The notes under the pieces were generated by a model. The model worked only from the letters and a program-made list of their open reading frames with translations, did not search any database and was not told the origin of the DNA. Shown one piece after another: positions 14,759 through 16,775 of a stretch of DNA of 16,775 bases. Each line of letters begins with the position of its first letter. The first letter of the stretch is position 1. The position numbers were made by a program, and so were the translations under genes. Source of the DNA: Candidatus Poribacteria bacterium (GTDB taxonomy: Bacteria > Poribacteria > WGA-4E > WGA-3G); assembly GCA_028818995.1 (NCBI GenBank), contig JAPPMR010000296.1, positions 1 through 16,775 of the forward strand, read 5' to 3'.

Positions 14759-15425
14759 TGAAACAAATATGGAAACTATTATAGCGCGTGTTGAAAACAA
14801 TCTCCACGAAATAAAACTCTTTTGTAATTACGTTACCAACTTCTTTGAAACCCATCCAGACTTAACCCAACCACCACAAATCGTTCATTCAGTCAAAAGC
14901 CGAATAAAGGATTTGGAACACCTCCGTGAAAAAATACAACGTAAATCGTCAACCGAAGACCCAATCACACCAGAAAATATCTTTGATCGGATAACCGACA
15001 TCGCTGGTGTTAGAGTGCTTCATCTGTGTCAATCGCAATTCACACAGATTCATTCTGCAATAAAACAAAAATTGGATAGTCAAGATTGGATACTTTATGA
15101 ACAACCGAAGGCATATACTTGGGACCCGGAATCACAAGATTTCTTTGCCTCTCATGATTTAAAGGTTGATGTGAAAGATAGTTTGTACACCAGCATTCAC
15201 TATGTCATTAAGCCCAGAGAGGATTCACCTATTTCTTGCGAAATTCAGGTTAGAACCCTTTTTGAGGAGGTTTGGGGTGAAATAGATCACTTGGTCAACT
15301 ATCCTGAACCAACTGACAGTGTGTTTTGGAAAGAACAGATTGGCGTTTTAGCACGGTTAGTCGGCGCTGGAAGTCGACTTGCAGATTCAATCTGGCGCAC
15401 CTATTCTGATTCATCGGAAAAATGA
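14748..15425 (+). CDS. Small RelA/SpoT-domain protein, predicted (p)ppGpp-type pyrophosphokinase
   Basis: This 225-residue stand-alone alarmone-synthetase-like protein has no HD hydrolase, TGS or ACT domain. Key synthetase positions appear conserved relative to RelSeq: R52 and K54 in SRIKDLEHL, K62, D84 in DIAGVRVL, Y147 and H151 in LYTSIH, and E165 in CEIQVRT, followed by WGEIDH. The usual GYRS motif is LYTS here, so the Gly before the stacking Tyr and the following Arg are lost. A conserved tail (LARLVGAGSRLADSI) closes the protein. The start is chosen at ATG 14748, after GGGGG in the end of the ParA-like gene; 14751 is equally possible, and an upstream TTG (14730) is less likely. It may make (p)ppGpp or transfer pyrophosphate to another target, as toxic members of the superfamily do. 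No separate antitoxin gene is evident unless the ParA-like protein serves that role. Confidence 0.85.
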   Translation: MMVDETNMETIIARVENNLHEIKLFCNYVTNFFETHPDLTQPPQIVHSVKSRIKDLEHLREKIQRKSSTEDPITPENIFDRITDIAGVRVLHLCQSQFTQIHSAIKQKLDSQDWILYEQPKAYTWDPESQDFFASHDLKVDVKDSLYTSIHYVIKPREDSPISCEIQVRTLFEEVWGEIDHLVNYPEPTDSVFWKEQIGVLARLVGAGSRLADSIWRTYSDSSEK

Positions 15426-16474
15426 TTGTAATGAAAGCAGTTGCGTTTTCAAAACAGGGCGAAATTGACGTATTAGAGTATCAGGAAGTGGAACAACCGA
15501 CTCTTGGTCCTGATGAAATTCTCGTCAAAGTGAAAGCGTGTGCTGTCAACTATCTTGATATTCATGCACGGCGCGACCGACCCGAAATAAAGCAAAAATT
15601 AGAAAAAACAGGCACTCCCCACATTTTAGGTTCAGACATTGCAGGTGAAGTAGCCGAAATTTCTGGCGAACATCCCGACCTCGCTATCGGTGACCGTGTA
15701 CTTCTCGCCCCTTGTATTCCGTGCGGTGTGTGTAGCGACTGCATCAACGGTTATGAAAATCTGTGTGACACACAACAGCTACTCGGATTCCAGACGGATG
15801 GCGGTTATGCGGAGTTCGTTAAAGCACCAGCCGAAAATGCGATTTGGATGACGAGTTCAACGCCTTTCGTTGAGATGGCAGCACTACCGATTGCCTATCT
15901 CACTGCATGGCACATGCTTGTCACGCGCGCCCAACTTCGCGCGGGTGAAGATGTCTTGATACTCGGTGCGGGCGGTAGTGTCGGCAGTGCGGGTTTGCAA
16001 ATTGCCAAATTTGTCGGGGCACGCATCTTTGCTACTGCAAGCACTGACGAAAAATTGGCACGCGCGCGAGAATTCGGTGCAGATGTTACCATAAACTACA
16101 CCGATATTGATTTCTCAGAGGTTATACTTGAGGAGACAAACGGTCGTGGCGTTGATGTTGTCTTAGAACACGTTGGTGCTGCGACCTGGAATCAGAGTAT
16201 CAGTAGTCTTGCCAAGAACGGCAGGCTTGTTTCTTGCGGCGTAACAACGGGCAACATAGGGCAAATTAACATCCGCAAAATGTATCAAAAACAACTCACC
16301 ATTATGGGGTCTGCGTTAGGTACGGCTAAAGAACTCAGAAAACTTGTCCGCCTTACAGAACTGGGACTGTTAATCCCTATCATTGATCGGACACTGCCTT
16401 TAGAAAAAGCGGCTGAAGCACACCAACTACTGGAGTCGCGTAAGAACTTTGGAAAGGTGTGTCTGCTTCCCTAA
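15422..16474 (+). CDS. Zinc-binding MDR alcohol dehydrogenase/quinone reductase family protein
   Basis: This 350-residue medium-chain dehydrogenase/reductase oxidises an alcohol or reduces a carbonyl or quinone with NAD(P)(H). A GroES-like N-terminal domain contains GSDIAGEV (70-77), GDRVLLAP (90-97) and a structural zinc lobe with C101, C104, C107 and C115, plus an extra C98. The Rossmann domain has GAGGSVGSAG (182-191), and the later VLEHVGAATW fits the family. The catalytic-zinc region reads ACAVNYLDIHAR (39-50), closer to the quinone-reductase-like MDR branch than to classic ADH, though C40 is present. ATG at 15422 overlaps the synthetase stop as ATGA; a second ATG at 15431 (MKAVAF, the usual family opening) may be the true start. 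The overlap suggests co-transcription with the ParA-RelA/SpoT pair, but the enzyme has no obvious link to it. It converges with the PhyH remnant, with 8 nt between the stops. Confidence 0.88.
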   Translation: MIVMKAVAFSKQGEIDVLEYQEVEQPTLGPDEILVKVKACAVNYLDIHARRDRPEIKQKLEKTGTPHILGSDIAGEVAEISGEHPDLAIGDRVLLAPCIPCGVCSDCINGYENLCDTQQLLGFQTDGGYAEFVKAPAENAIWMTSSTPFVEMAALPIAYLTAWHMLVTRAQLRAGEDVLILGAGGSVGSAGLQIAKFVGARIFATASTDEKLARAREFGADVTINYTDIDFSEVILEETNGRGVDVVLEHVGAATWNQSISSLAKNGRLVSCGVTTGNIGQINIRKMYQKQLTIMGSALGTAKELRKLVRLTELGLLIPIIDRTLPLEKAAEAHQLLESRKNFGKVCLLP

Positions 16475-16482
16475 AATGAGAC

Positions 16483-16755
16483 TTAAGAGCCGAGAGGTCC
16501 CTGCGAATACACAGCATTCTCACCAAACTGCTCAATTAGCCATCCGCGTAACGGCACATCCTCATCAGTCGGAACATAGCGACCATTGTTTCTCACGGCA
16601 GCACCGAGCAATTGACGGCGAATCGGATCACACCGTTCATAGAGATGTTCCACCGTCATATCGTCTTTCTGACGAATCCACCGATACCCATAGCCATAAA
16701 AAAGTGCCTTCCGTGTAACATTTACGTTGTAAGAAATCCGCAAAGCCAAGGGGCG
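16483..16755 (-). pseudogene. Truncated C-terminal remnant of a PhyH family dioxygenase
   Basis: Read on the minus strand, this 88-residue stretch ends at a TAA at 16483-16485 and contains RKALFYGYGYRWIRQKDD, the typical C-terminal block of PhyH dioxygenases, plus RRQLLGA further on. The iron-binding HxD and distal His that should precede it are absent. Going upstream in frame, only two codons (Arg, Pro) lie between the first Leu codon at 16749 and a TGA at 16756-16758. A 9-nt A run (16762-16770) lies just beyond. Either the gene is decayed and truncated here, or a frameshift in or near the homopolymer hides a longer gene outside the window. No plausible start is present; the only candidate is TTG at 16749. 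Confidence 0.7.
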
Positions 16756-16775
16756 TCATACAAAAAAAAATGAAT

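Overview
The window looks like a chromosomal segment of an uncultured bacterium, most plausibly Candidatus Poribacteria or a close relative. This is inferred from the mix of families (a DgoD-type sugar-acid dehydratase, several sugar isomerase/epimerase TIM barrels, a DUF2961/GH172 protein, phytanoyl-CoA dioxygenases, an MDR zinc dehydrogenase) and from the hairpin-rich interspersed repeats. No rRNA or marker gene confirms it. All intact genes are on the + strand; only a broken PhyH remnant at the right edge is on the - strand.

Layout. (1) 1-258 holds a paired-hairpin repeat and a good sigma70-like promoter. (2) 259-3205 is a sugar-acid/sugar isomerisation cluster: a galactonate-dehydratase-like enolase-superfamily enzyme, then two xylose-isomerase-like TIM-barrel proteins. 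A perfect 34-nt inverted-repeat element sits between the first two. (3) 3269-6655 is a cell-envelope module: an exported trypsin-like protease, a membrane-anchored protein with a tandem-repeat linker, and a lipoprotein with a C-terminal FIMAH-like domain. The last two share a small domain I do not recognise. A strong intrinsic terminator closes the module. (4) 6861-11987 pairs a DUF2961 (GH172-type) protein with a 1312-residue multidomain protein: a very acidic N-terminus, then beta-sandwich domains, then an alpha/alpha-toroid. (5) 12108-13365 holds a half-size DUF350 membrane protein and a complete PhyH-type dioxygenase. (6) 13432-13551 is a MITE-like element. (7) 13646-15425 is a two-gene cassette, a ParA-like ATPase overlapping a small RelA/SpoT-type alarmone synthetase. 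(8) 15422-16474 is an MDR zinc dehydrogenase overlapping the synthetase stop codon by 4 nt, followed by a convergent truncated PhyH remnant.

The most intriguing unit is the ParA-RelA/SpoT pair. It has overlapping genes, an intact set of predicted pyrophosphokinase residues, no ParB, and a mobile-element-like repeat directly upstream whose right end creates a consensus -10 box. The second is the protease/anchored-protein/lipoprotein module with its shared unknown domain. The sugar clusters and the GH172 pair read as carbohydrate catabolism typical of glycan-degrading bacteria.

No tRNA, rRNA, CRISPR array, transposase or integrase was recognised. No gap between genes exceeds 300 bases.
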